Made by a program: the position numbers and the translations under genes. The notes beneath the pieces are model-generated. The model saw nothing but the letters and a program-made list of their open reading frames with translations. It had not been told where the DNA came from and made no database searches. A stretch of 64,000 nt of DNA from Phoronis australis (taxonomy: Eukaryota; Phoronida; Phoronidae), in the NCBI GenBank assembly GCA_002633005.1, contig NMRA01000064.1, positions 62,001 through 126,000 of the forward strand, written 5' to 3'. Shown piece after piece: positions 1 to 13,000 of the stretch. The first letter of the stretch is position 1; every line of letters begins with the position of its first letter.

Positions 1-231
1 CCCGCTTTCCTCGCAGCTTCATAGTTCGCACAAGTGGGAACGATACACCACACCATAGCGGCACTCACTCTACTGAATAACAACTGTCGCCGCTACGTCA
101 TTTCTCACCTTCCTCACAGGTTAACATGACACTCTCGGCAAGGTAAGATTGACCGTATATGAGGTGATGTGAATATAGACCAATTAAGACAGTAAAAATG
201 ACTAATTAAATCGGGTGACATTCTCCTTTAA
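1..231 (-). mobile_element. Truncated inverted copy of the THAP-encoding TTAA (Kolobok-like) transposon
   Basis: Read on the minus strand, this matches the 5' end of the element at 11189-12796: TTAA at 228-231, then the terminal sequence AGGAGAATGTCACCCGATTT, then the start of the THAP reading frame. The copy runs off the left edge of the window. The codon aligned with the ATG of the longer copy is GTG here, and one base is missing shortly afterwards, so this copy probably cannot make the same protein. Confidence 0.8.
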
Positions 232-784
232 AGTGACAGCTAAATGCCAGGTGAAATGCACCTTTCATTTCATCACACCCTTCACAGTGAAAGGAAAGTA
301 AACGTTGATTCCTATCCAACATACATGTTTGAATTTTAATGTGTTAAAGAGACTGGTCGCAGTAGCTAACCTTACTCATGAGTTGATAACTTACCTGTAG
401 ATCGAGTGCGGCAGGTCCCTTCCTGTTTGACTGAACTAGGAGTAATCCTCTTACTAATGATGTTGCACTATGCACTACTTAGAACTGGTATGGGTGGTAA
501 GATGAACTCTTTGTGGTTGTGGGCACGGCTGATACCAGTTTATGAGCAGGTCAACTTGTAGGCAGGGAAGAAATACAAAAGGCTTATACAAGCGTGTTTT
601 TAAGTCACGATATTGTAAATAGCATTAATGCAGGACAAAATTAATTGCCATATTTTTTCCTTTTTTAATGTTTTTATATTAGGACACCCCCATAAATCAC
701 GTAGGTGTTATATCCAGGTTCTAGTTCACTCTCATGCATGCGTTCTTTAGTAACACTGAGCAATGCTAGATTGTCTGCCAGCAA

Positions 785-845
785 TGCCAGGATTCAAATT
801 CAGCTCTCCCAAATAGTACTCTGGAACTCAAACCATTGAGCCAAA
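785..845 (-). mobile_element. tRNA-derived SINE head (weak)
   Basis: On the minus strand, an A-box-like TGGCTCAATGG (833-843) is followed about 43 nt later by a B-box-like ATTTGAATCC (790-799). That spacing matches tRNA-type RNA polymerase III promoters. No convincing acceptor stem is visible, so a SINE head is more likely than a functional tRNA gene. Confidence 0.4.
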
Positions 846-3366
846 CTGTTGCCTAGCTTTATTTTGAATGCTAGTGATTTTTCAAAAACGTTGGCTGTAT
901 CTGATGTTGTGTTTGCTATAGACCTTGACAATGAAAATGCAGTACTTTGGTGTCATAACGCTTAATCGTCGTGAGAGACCGTCCCGAGTTAGTATGTGGT
1001 GCAACTCGGGACAGTCTGGGGTCTACAGAAAACCATAGTTCAACTGTGAGTCTTCACCAATGTGATAAACGAGAGTAGTTCTACTTGCTGCGTCAGCTGC
1101 TGGTACGCTTATCTCTTTTATGATACACAATGTGCGACTGGGCAAAGAGTTTTCAAAATAATGTGGATAAATCAGTGGAGTGTGATACCCCTGAGGTCCC
1201 TGTCAAGTCCTCACGGCAATTTTACGTTATGGTCACTTATCGTTTAGGAAAAATAGAAAAAATAAGATTTCAGTTGTCTGCCATATTGTGACCTAAATTA
1301 GCATGTTGTTAGTTTATCGTCTTTTGTAATGGTTAAATAAGGTGGTGACATCCTGATAAATGTACCATGAATATGTAATGCATGAAGCTATCATTACTTT
1401 GCCCATTTGCTTAGGGTTCCGTAGGACCTTGTTGACTCAACTTGCTGGTGTATTTGTTAAATATTTATAAAACTATTGTTTTAAAAGTATGTATTTTCTG
1501 AACTTAGAAAGTCTAAAATTTGATTCTTGCTGTTAGCTGCCATTATTTGGACCATGTGATCATGTGTTTTTAGTACACTTGGTGAAAAATGTATGAGTTT
1601 CCAGAGTAAAACACCAGTATCACTAACATGACCCAATGTTTTTGATGTAAATGTTCAAGATGAAATTTCAAGAACACTGTTACAGTATTCTAAATTATTT
1701 GTTTTTACGCGTTTATTGCCCAGACATTATAGAAAGGCTAGTCTGAGTTAGATGCCTCAGATCTAGTCTTTATAAGACATTAAACAATAATTATATATTA
1801 CGTAAGTCAACATATAACGATCTATAAATGTCCACATTTGTGTCCAAGGTATCTAAATAGTCGTTTTGTTTTTGTTTTATGCAATTAGGCGTTTCTTTCT
1901 TAACATTATAAAAGTCTCGTTTTTGATGGCCCCTCCTGCAAAAGTGGAATCATTTCAAAACAATTGAAGAAGAACGCACGAAGCAGTTTCATATGAATCA
2001 CGGATCAGCTATTTCTGAGATGATGCTCCGAAGTTTGCCAAATTTATTGTTGACAAAATTGGGCAATGTATTTAGAGTGAGATATGTTAAGAGTACCCAC
2101 TCCACTTTGTCTGAGCATGAAGATAGTGGCAAATGACATAATGCACTTTTAAACTTATTTCTCGAGTGTTCTGTGATAGCGACTTGTCAGTTCTTTCCAA
2201 TCCCTAAAAGCACTTCTAATTGGAGCAATGTATATGACACAACAATTATTTGGTGATAGATCGTCCTCAGTGGCCAGCACACCTGCTCGGGACAGTCAAA
2301 ATTCCTGCGCAAGCTGCAAATCTTTGTTTGGTAGATGGCTTGGGATTCCACCCCGTACACATTAGGGTAAATGAATCACATAAGATAAGAATTGCCTTAC
2401 AAATTGAATCATTTGTTTTCACGTTGTCAATCTCTTGGAAAAAAAGGGTATTCAAGCCAATGGTTATAGCATATTCAATTCGTAGTTACTCAAGTCAGTA
2501 CTGTTGCATCGTGGCCAGTTTGCATTGTGGAAAAATGATGATTTTGTTTAGAAAGCTGTTGTTTATGACTAAAAATCACTGCAGATGTGTTGTTGTTTAA
2601 AAAACAGGGATATTCCTGAACTGCGCTTTTGCGCCATTAGCGCATAAAAAAATTAAAAGGCGCAATTACAGACCAGCAGTCTTTCCCCAGGCGCATCTTT
2701 TAAAATGCAAGTAGTCTTTCAAAAATGCAAGATTCTAGTCAACTTACAGCCAGTAAAACATGACTTAGTTCTTATTTCGATTGCCCTTGGGGTTTCTGTT
2801 TGATATGTTACCACTTTAATTACACTTAAGTCTGCTGCGCACAACCTTTTGACATAAAGCACACTTTCTTTCATCAGGTGTACCCAAAGGGCACAGGTTC
2901 AAACTTGGTTAGGAATATTGGTGCAAAAGCAAGACAATATGAACACTGTATGATACTACTTTCAATGATACTCCCAAGACATGTATGGATGTTCTCCTCA
3001 ACAGAATCTTCATAATTCATGAGCATGCTTGAAAATCCAGGGTTTGTAGCAGGTAAAACTTTGGGATCGGTACACAGGACTGGTGCCAAAAATCCTAAGT
3101 GTCCTTTGTGCTGAAGAAATGACTAATCTACGAGTCACATAATTGTATTTCAGTCTTGATGCAGCTGAGCCAAACTCATCACTGTGACTAGTCGAAACAA
3201 TTTGTGATGAACACTGATGTGTGTAATGACAATGAATAATACAAAATATTTTTTGTAATAGTGATAGTTACCATTGAAATAAATAACATTAGTGATAATA
3301 GTAATATTTATCTAACTTTAATGATAATAATGTACACTAATAGACCTAAAACGGCAGTAGACGCGT

Positions 3367-3448
3367 ACTGGAGTCCCAAGCTATGATAACCAGATTGGTG
3401 CCTGTTACTCAGTGGATATAACTGGTTCTCAAAATGTTGGGCTCCTGT
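3367..3448. repeat. Short imperfect hairpin element with TGGTTCTC core
   Basis: Imperfect inverted arms run from GGAGTCCCAAGC and GATAACCAG on the left to ACTGGTTCTCAAAATG and GGGCTCC on the right, around a loop containing GCCTGTTACTCAGTGG. The same core (ACTGAATAAC/GGCATCAAA/TGGTTCTC) recurs at 16985-17050, 46520-46655 and 58450-58556, so this is a dispersed family. Confidence 0.5.
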
Positions 3449-5547
3449 AAATAAAACAATTGTAGGCATACATTTGATGCGATGATTTGACATTGAAAAT
3501 GTAGTGCTTTGGATAGGTTTATTTTGTATGCCAATGTTTAGAGTATGTCATTGCCAAATTCGTTGCAGGTTAATAGGTTTTAATGCTGCTAAGTCATGGG
3601 TAATTTTTGACAATGCATTTTCTCAAATCGCTTTTCTAACTAAAACCAGTTAACTGACATAAGTGGTAATCAATACTGATAATTTCTAAAATGATTTTTT
3701 TATTCAATCAATATTAAAAATAAAAATAATAAAAAATTATCTGGTTGGGAAATTAATTACTTTGGGAACTTTGAAATTAGTAATGTGTAATAATTGCTTA
3801 ACATTTATAGGGAGCTTCAGATGGCAGGAAAGATGATAGAAGATTTCATATTACAGCCTTGACAAACGTGCCCACAAGGAAATTTCCTAAAAATACTGCT
3901 AGGGACCATTGCGTGTGAAATAATGTAGATGTTGAACCATGAAAATTCCCAAGTTTCTCAGGCAAGTGAGATCAAAACAATCTTTTGCGTCACAACCAGT
4001 GGGAACAATAGTTCTTAGTACACTGCATTACGTATTGAGTTGAATGTCTCATGAATTTCCCGTTACACTAGGCGACACAGGTTGGGCAACAGTACAGTGG
4101 TGATATGGAAATTTTAATTTGATTCAAATGAATATTCTTTCGATACCAACTACTTTGAAACTGTTGTTGCTATAATTTGTTATTAGAGTGTGACTTGTAC
4201 TAAGGTGTAGGTAATTCCTTTAATTGTTTTCAACTTTAGTTTCAAAACTTAACATACCAGTATGAAAATACTAATTAACTTATTGTAAACATATTTCAGG
4301 GTGGTAAATGCACCCAGATTTCGCTTGTCTGGACATTAGGTTTTTTTGTCATGTTTTACAAAACTGGAAATATTAGGTGCACTTTTAGTTTTTAATTTCT
4401 CTGTGTGTTGTGCTAAGGTATGCGATGTGCACTGATATTTTGTCCATTTCAGACAAGACTAATTGCCAAGGGCATTGTATTGTAAAGCCCACAGTTTTTC
4501 GGCACATTTTTTGCTGGTAGGTTCGTTGTACGTATTATGTGAAGCGATAATGAACTTGTGTTGCAATGAAGAAAATAAATTTTGATCTAACCACTTCTTT
4601 TATAGGCCATTAAAGTCTACATCTTTATGATTAGGGTAAAATCCGAGATCAATTTATCTAACCGCAAGAGGTACAAATCAAAAGTTGTTTTTTGTGACGC
4701 AAGGCTCGTTTTTAGCCACTTCAAAATTTCTGTTGTGCTGCAATACATCCCAAAAATAATCTGACAAAATACCATTTCCATCATGACGGGCGATAACTTG
4801 TCATGAGGAGTCATTCAAGATACTCTGGTGACGAATTCTGCGTATGCCCAACTCCGGTTCATGTGTGCATTGCATTCAGCGCAGATTACTGTTTTAAAGT
4901 TTACCACTAGAAAGAGCAATAGAATTATTAGAAAACCTTCTCATCAAAGAGAGATGGCTTGCTCTATACAGGTGAAACAGTACTGAAAAAAAATAGCGTG
5001 TGTTTCTGCCCAGTCACAAACACAATGGCTATGCTGACGCTTGTTTGTATAAGTTGGAAGTTTCCATGAACTATCAAACAATATTTGATTTAAAAATTTC
5101 CTCAAGACAGTTAACCAACATCTTGTACCAAGCTCGTGAACTTATTGTACAAACATTTTAACATCGGGCTAAGTGCTTTTGCTATTAATCAAAACACCAG
5201 TTTCTTCTGTAAATTCCCCATCTTCATGGACCACTTTACACAAAAGGATATAATCGAAGAGCAGACTACGGTTACTTCCTTGTTAAACAACACCTTTTAT
5301 CTACAGAAATGTTTGTAATCTTAAGATCTCTAAAAAGGAAATCTATATAATGGGCATTCATCTTGTTATACAACAGCAAAACTGAGAGTGGAATTAGGTA
5401 ACCAGAAAACGGCTTTTGGTAAAAACATTCTGGGGATAGAGTTTATGCTCTGACTGAACATGGGTCATCCTAAAACTGCTTTGAGGTGGTGAGGCAGTAA
5501 CATCACTTCCAAAATCTATTGGTCTGTGTACATTGAGGTTAACTTGA

Positions 5548-5615
5548 CTCGGTGGTGCAGTGGTTAGAGAACTGGGCTGATGACGTAAAGGTTCCTAGTT
5601 CAAGTCCAGCTCCTG
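5548..5615 (+). mobile_element. tRNA-derived SINE head
   Basis: The A box TGGTGCAGTGG (5553-5563) and B box AGTTCAAGTCC (5597-5607) are 44 nt apart, the spacing seen in tRNA genes. The flanks do not form a clear seven-base-pair acceptor stem, and the sequence continues without a T-run terminator right after the B-box arm. This favours a SINE over a tRNA gene. Confidence 0.55.
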
Positions 5616-6225
5616 ACAATGAAAAAAGTGCTTGTTATTGGGCACCATGAGTGTATCATATGTACCAGCTCGTTCTTAGAATGCTGTAACACCTGAAGAT
5701 GGGTGGAGAAATACCCACTGAAACAGTGGGATTATTTTAAACTGAGGATGTTCCTTATCCTGAACAGATTTGACAATACAGGCTTTACACTTGCAAAACA
5801 CGTGTGCTAAGAAAGCTTGCATGTTGGTTTTGTTATACAGCAATATCCACACCGTTAATTTATGTATTGTGCGGATTAACAAATCCTTGGAATGTTGATC
5901 ATACTAGGTAATCAAGGTGTGTTAAAAAATACTATTTTCACTTCAGTGGTTACTTTTAAGATCCAAGTTACTAGTAAAATCTTTGTTTTGCAAGTGAATC
6001 TGTCTGTATCCTGTCCCTCTCTATGCGTTTAGTTTTGAAATTTGTCTGCAATTAGTCTTGGGGGAAAATAGTTAATGAATCCACACCATTTTCCATCACA
6101 AACAATATATATCAACATTAATTAACATAAGCATTGTTTTCAAACATAATCATTGTTTACAAATAGTCAGGATCAACATTAATAACAATTAGGCATTGTT
6201 TACACGTGATGCACATGAACATAGC

Positions 6226-6254
6226 TAAGCATATCTCACTGTGAGATATGCTTA
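6226..6254. repeat. Perfect 14-bp palindrome
   Basis: TAAGCATATCTCAC, one T, then GTGAGATATGCTTA: two perfect 14-bp inverted arms with a single-base spacer. It lies in non-coding sequence. No function is assigned. Confidence 0.7.
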
Positions 6255-7639
6255 CCAATGCTTACCACTGTTCATGAGGGTCTTGTTGTAGTACTACAAA
6301 TAGCGCCACCTACCCTGAAGAAGACTTTCAAAAACTTCTGCTGAGCTTAAAGTGGAACTTGGAGATTAATTACACATCTCTGTTTTTTCTTAGCCAAATT
6401 AGTTAGAAACATAACATATAGAGATGATGTGAATATAACATTGTTTGAAAATTGCCAAATATTGTTAAGAATATAAGTTCTATGGCAAAAATTATGCGCA
6501 GCAAATTGCTGAACCATATCCAGTAAGTATCATGACGTGGTGCGGTGGAATAATACTGCATGGTGCTGGCTATGTGAGCTCACGAGGTATATCATTAGTG
6601 CAAAGGTCACCTACTTGCAGAATTTTTTGTTTTCACATTTACAAATTGTTAGTGAATACAACTTCACTTTATTTAGCGTAGATTATGTTAAAATAGTATT
6701 GTTGTCTAGGTCTTGCCATACATTAGCATAGTTAGGAGCATGCAAATACATCTTAAAAGTAAACCCTTGGATGTGCTTTAAGAACTGAGAAGTATAACCA
6801 CCATGGTTAGTCGTTCCTTAAGCAAACATAGAATAGCCACCATCNTCATGAGATGAGGAGTGTGTATTGGGAGGTTATTTCACTGGACCCTCTTACTAAA
6901 ATGATTGTTTCATTGTTGTTGCACCATTCTGCAATTTAAAGAATTTTAAGTTGTTAAGCACCTTAAGTTGTGCTAATTTCCTCGTGTGTAGTCATGAAAA
7001 AGGAAGGAGAAATTCACCAGAGGTCAGTAATTGTGTCACAGATAATCCAGTTCAAAGTAAAGATTACTTACCGATGGGACATCTGGTGCCATCGTGACAA
7101 TCTACACCACATGTTACATTTATCACAGTGCATCAGACCGCTTAAGCCACCGAATGTAAATACCGTTTTCGTGCATTGTCCTTTTTATATGCACCTTCTC
7201 AATTGACCAGGAAATTTGTAAATGCCGGGGGGAGGGGGGGGAGACCAAGCGCTGAAGTATTCGCGTCCTCTCTATGTAAAGTTCAATAATATGTCATGGG
7301 TCAACAACAGGTTTGTGTTTTTTGGCAGAATGTGAAGATTGTGAACTATTTGGATGTTTCAGGTGGAGTGGGCATGAGAGCTCCATAGGTTGTGTTGTCA
7401 GGAGGGATAATCCATAGTTTTAGCAGGGTATTTGAAACTACTTATCTGAACTTGAATTGATAAATAAGCCATGAATATGGTATGTTATAATGAGCTGTCT
7501 TGCCATGGAGTTCATAAATGGCTCTATGTTTTCAGATAGAATTTTTAAAACCGTCTGCTAAAATCTACTGTTTCTTGAAAGTAAAAATTGATTTACTCCT
7601 TAGGTAATTGAGTGTTGCAAAGTTTCGAAACGTTCTTTC

Positions 7640-9626
7640 TATTATATATAATAAAAATGGAGATCCTTTCTTGCAGGGAGGAAACTTGCTATAAATTAGT
7701 TTTAGCTAAATTTAATATTCCCTGTAGACACTGTTGATTTCCAGATTTTAACCAATTCCTCAACAACCTATCATATATCATTCTTCAAGCATGCTTTTTC
7801 TAGAAAAATGTAATATTCAAAAAAAACTGTTGCAAGATTGTGTGGTAAAAGCTACAGAAGGCCAGGGATTAACCTTTTTTAGTTTTGGAAGTCCAAGTTT
7901 TGCACCAATTGTCAGACCACTGTTGTAGCAACAAATGCATCTAACAAACCACTTCTATTGGTAACGTCAACAAACACTAACAACTACATCAGGTTAACGT
8001 TGAAAGGCTACAAAATTGACATTTGTACAAAAGCAAAATTAAGCAAAGTTGAGTAGTTTCCAAAGTTAAGTAATGCTCAGGTTTATGCAAAAATTGTGGG
8101 GACTGCTTTTTTCTGGCCTGATTTTATTGTGCACCATATTAACAATGGGTAAGTTTACTTCCCTGGTCCAGATTCCTTTGTTACAGATTTCCAGGTGACG
8201 TCGAATCACCCCATACATACAATAGCCTTCCCATTGATTAATATTATTTCAAGTCTTCAGGCACCTGGAAGTGTTCCGAAGGTGATGCATTTGTTTTGAG
8301 GGTGGAGTCTATAAAACCTATTCATGCGTTTGGGTTTATTTGGCCTTTAGCCACTGGTACCATATGAGTCATAGTGCTAAAAATGTCACCCTGTATTAAA
8401 ATATGCTCTTGGGACCTGTCAAAATTGTTCCCAGGGATGTCTTGTGCGTGCCTGTTTCCTCATTTCATTTTCTAAATAGACCATTGCCATCTTCAGTGTT
8501 TTGCTTGAATGCCTTGCAAACTGTGCTTAAGACTCTTTTTTGTAATGATGGCTGCAAAACTGGATGTACTTAGAGGGGATTATGCGGAGTCTCAACAGTT
8601 TTGCTCACATGTGATTGGTCATTGTTTGCATCGNTATTATATATAATAAAAATGGAGATCCTTTCTTGCAGGGAGGAAACTTGCTATAAATTAGTTTTAG
8701 CTAAATTTAATATTCCCTGCAGACACTGTTGATTTCCAGATTTTAACCAATTCCTCAACAACCTATCATATATCTGTCTTCAAGCATGCTTTTTCTAGAA
8801 AAATGTAATATTCAAAAAACTGTTCCAAGATTGTGTAGTAAAAGCTACAGAAGGCCAGGGATTAACCTTTTTTAGTTTTGGAAGTCCAAGTTTTGCACCA
8901 ATTGTCAGACCACTGTTGTAGCAACAAATGCATCTAACAAACCACTTCTATTGGTAACGTCAACAAACACTAACAACTAGATCAGGTTAACTTTGAAAGG
9001 CTACAAAATTGACATTTGTACAAAAGCAAAATTAAGCAAAGTTGAGTAGTTTCCAAAGTTAAGTAATGCTCAGGTTTCTGCAAGAATTGTGGGGACTGCT
9101 TTTTTCTGGCCTGATTTTATTGTGCACCATATTAACAATGGGTAAGTTTACTTCCCTGGTCCAGATTCCTTTGTTACAGATTTCCAGGTGACGTCGAATC
9201 ACCCCATACATACAATAGCCTTCCCATTGATTAATATTATTTCAAGTCTTCAGGCACCTGGAAGTGTTCCGAAGGTGATGCATTTGTTTTGAGGGTGGAG
9301 TCTATAAAACCTATTCATGCGTTTGGGCTTATTTGGCCTTTAGCCACTGGTACCATATGAGTCATTGTGCTAAAAATGTCACCCTGTATTAAAATATGCT
9401 CTTGGGACCTGTCAAAATTGTTCCCAGGGATGTCTTGTGCGTGCCTGTTTCCTCATTTCATTTTCTAAATAGACCATTGCCATCTTCAGTGTTTTGCTTG
9501 AATGCCTTGCAAACTGTGCTTAAGACTCTTTTTTGTAATGATGGCTGCAAAACTGGATGTACTTAGAGGGGATTATGCGGAGTCTCAACAGTTTTGCTCA
9601 CATGTGATTGGTCATTGTTTGCATCG
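7640..9626. repeat. Tandem about-993-bp duplication split by a single N (probable assembly artefact)
   Basis: 7640-8633 and 8635-9626 are nearly identical; I see only scattered substitutions and a change in one A-run. The single N at 8634 sits exactly at the junction. Such head-to-tail near-identity across a gap usually means two haplotypes, or two overlapping contig ends, placed in series, rather than a biological duplication. Confidence 0.75.
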
Positions 9627-10051
9627 CTCTACCATCTCCATGCACAGAGAATTGGCCAATCAAAATTTCCAAAGTGGAAAGAAAAATCTAACTTGGATAG
9701 TTTTTTAAGGTAGCGCACTAGGTCTCTGATTATAGAAAATTGTTTAAAAGCAGGAGGCATAGTAGAATTAGAAATACACACAAAGGTAACATTTGAAATT
9801 AACTAGGGAATAATCATGTTTATGGTAAATATACAGATTTGTTGCTGTTAGTTAATGTAGTAGTGACGAAAAGGTGGCAAATATGCCAAAAAGGATGTTC
9901 CCTTAGAAAAAGATTGTGGCTTTGATGGTTGCCCTCCTTGTGCATGTAAAGAATCATTGATCGCAAATGATATGCATGTTGTGTTTTTGTAAAGGATAGT
10001 GCAAATGTATTCGCCAAATGTTATGTATCTAATCAATGTCCACTGTTGCAG

Positions 10052-13000
10052 ATTGTTCGAGATGGGTTTTCAAGAACAGATGCATGAGAGCCTTAAACGC
10101 TTATCGGACAGTCGACAGACTGTGTTGTTCTCGGCCACTCTTCCAAAACTATTGGTGGATTTTGCCCGTGCTGGACTACATGACCCCATCCTCATACGGT
10201 TGGACGTCGACTCCAAGCTTAGTGAACACTTGCAGGTAAGCTGTTATGACCATTTGGTTGCAGACTGATGGCTTGATTTAATTTGAGTTAACAGTGAGAA
10301 AGGTTGAAACTTATACTTATCAACTAAGATAAAGTTGCATTTTTGCAATTAATGTGTAAATTTTGTTTATATGTTACAGTGGAATCCCAATTTTCAAATT
10401 TGTGCTTGCAAGCAAATTGTTGTGTTATCGCATACTTATTTTTAAGCTTTTCTTTGTGTTAAGAGTGTTTAGTTTGCTGTTATCAGTAGCTCCCTCTAGT
10501 GTCAAATCCCACTGTAAATGTAGCTCTTACAATATTGATTTCATTAAAAATTCCTGACTTGGCTTCTTATGACATGTCCTTTTATTTTAAGAAAGTGAAT
10601 TTTTGGATTACATAATTTGTGATCAGATTGGAGATTATTTGTGAGAGATTGAACCTATGTTAGCTGAGCTCGTAACAACCAGTCACTTGAAAATTTACCT
10701 GTTACGTATCGCACTCTGCCTAAATTTTTGATTTTGATGTGATGTGATTGGTCAGTGTTGGTGTCTTGGCTTGAGTGAACTTGGGAAGTCACAGGCATTA
10801 GTGTGAAGTCACAGGCACTAGTGTGCTGTCATAGGCACTAGTGTGAACATAAACATTGCATCAAATTTTCTGTTGCCAAAATTATATTAACTTTCTGGTT
10901 AAAAGACAAGTCTAGCTAACGCTGGCTTTGTCGCTGCTGCTGCCCCCTGGTGATGACCTCTTGACATTTCCATTATCTACCCAACCATTCATGTTCACCT
11001 GTGCTTCTATTTTTGCATTTATTGATACTGTTTACATTTTATTCTTCCCTGGTTTCTTTGTTAGGCCACAATAGAACTGCCACTGTAGAGAGGCAGAATG
11101 GTATGCTTTAGTTTGCTATTTTTGGCCAATGGTGATGTATATTGCTTACTTGCTGATGTGGTCCAATACAGACTCACTATCTTATGCCTTAAAGGAGAAT
11201 GTCACCCGATTTAATTAGTCTTTTTTACCATCTTAATCGGTCTATATACACATCGTCTCTTATACGGTCGACCTCACCTTGCCGAGAGCTGTCGCGTTAA
11301 CCTGTGAGGAAGGTAAGAAGCGACGCAGCGACATCAGTGGTTCGTCTGCAGAGTGAATGCCGCTATATTGCGGTGCATCGGTTCCCGCTTGTTCGAATTA
11401 TGAAGCTGCAAAGAAAGCGGGTATATCGTTTTTTCGACTTCCTCGAGAGCCCGAAATTCCTAGGAAATGGCTTGCGGTGGTAAAGAATGAACGGTATTTC
11501 GTCGACAGTGATTTCTCTGACGAATTCCGGCTTACCAAAGAACTATCCATACGTTCCGTTGCCTATGCATATTCACGGCGCCTCTCTAGTATTTCTTGAT
11601 CAGTGTATTCCGGTTCAAACTGATAGCCTGTGAATCCTAATGATCCGACCCGTGAAGTCTTCATCGGATGAGCTCTTGACTAAGTCGCGATTGGCGACGG
11701 GCGAGTTGCCATGTAGCCATTTATTATTCTGCGCTCTGTTTCAAAATGAATTATTCTCATCCTAACCAATGGTTATATGAAACTGAAACAAAGTATGTCT
11801 AACTAGATACAATTAGTAATGCATTGGAGTGCTTGTGAGTGCAAATGTTTTGAGAAGCCACTTATGAATAAACCACTGCGTTACCGGCTTTTGATGCTGG
11901 CAACAAAGGCAATTGACCGGGCACCGAGGCCGTGTGAGCGCATGCTAATTCAGTGTTTGCTGACAGAAAGCTGTTGTGAAACAATTACTCGATTTTATAT
12001 GCTATGGTCACATGTTAGGGGAATGTTTATTTAGAAATACAACTACATTATTCAAATCATTGTTACTGTACAACCATTGTGGAAGGGGAACTTTGCGGCC
12101 CCGGACAAGTAAGTAGATTTTCAGTTTCGTGGCTAATTCACATAAATAAATATATGCACATTATTTCTTTGGCTCACTATTATAGTCTTTTCGTGACTGG
12201 AGATTTAGTTTCCAACTCAAGCTGCTTTGTGTTCTTGCCAGTCTCGGTGGCCGCGACGGGCCTGATCAGGTTCCGAGCCACTGGCCGCCGGGATAACAAG
12301 CGTTTTGTGTGTTTAGAACTAAAAAAATCACGAGTATAAACAATACAGATCTAGGTTCTCCTGCCTACATTTCACGGAAGAATATTCGGAATTTATCTCT
12401 GAACAGACCTCAAACTCCTGCTACGGACCTTGGTAAATTAATTGGCCTGCCGAACTTTGTAGGCTACGGTGTGTCCAAATACCAATAAATCCGTAACAGC
12501 GAAATAAAGCAACACGTTTTTATAAGAACTCAGTGTATTTTTAAGGGTTTTACATCGATGTTTGATGATTTATTGGTGTTAAACGATGAATTCAAGCGAT
12601 AAGCTGACACCACTAACCCGTGTTGTGAACTGCTGAACAGACTACGTGTGAAACCACCTGGGTCACTGGATAATTTCAACACCTCCGTCTGCCGTCAGGT
12701 GTCAGGTAACGCAACCGAACGTGCCGTTATCGAGTAGAACTACTCGATCTAAATTGATACAAAATAGGTTGTTTTTTGAGTGGCATTCTCCTTTAAGTTT
12801 GTATGGCTGGTAACTGTAACAAATCAGTTTACCTTCTTTGTTACGTTCACAACTTGTTCATTTCNCCCCCTTTTCAGCATTCTCTCGTACTTCCGCGTGA
12901 CCGGTGCTTTTTTTATTACCCATCTTACCAGAGTTATAATTTTTATTTTTCTTATTTTTATTCACTATTTGTTACTTGTAATTGTATTCGTCATACTAAA

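Larger units (their letters stand above)
1..10051. other. Non-coding region upstream of the first visible DDX54 exon (intron, at least in part)
   Basis: No supportable coding exon was found in this 10 kb. It holds an inverted partial copy of the THAP/TTAA element (1-231), two tRNA-like SINE heads (about 785-845 and 5548-5615), a short hairpin element (3367-3448), a perfect palindrome (6226-6254), a G-rich run near 7227, and an assembly duplication (7640-9626). Because the exon at 10052 starts inside a codon, with an acceptor before it, at least the right part must be a DDX54 intron. Confidence 0.6.

Noticed and set aside
2250-2600. Plus-strand 116-codon open frame left of DDX54
   Set aside because: No similarity to the missing helicase N-terminus or to any family I recognise; consistent with a chance open frame.
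5548-5620. Functional tRNA gene
   Set aside because: A and B boxes are present, but no acceptor stem pairing or T-run terminator was found. SINE head is the better reading.
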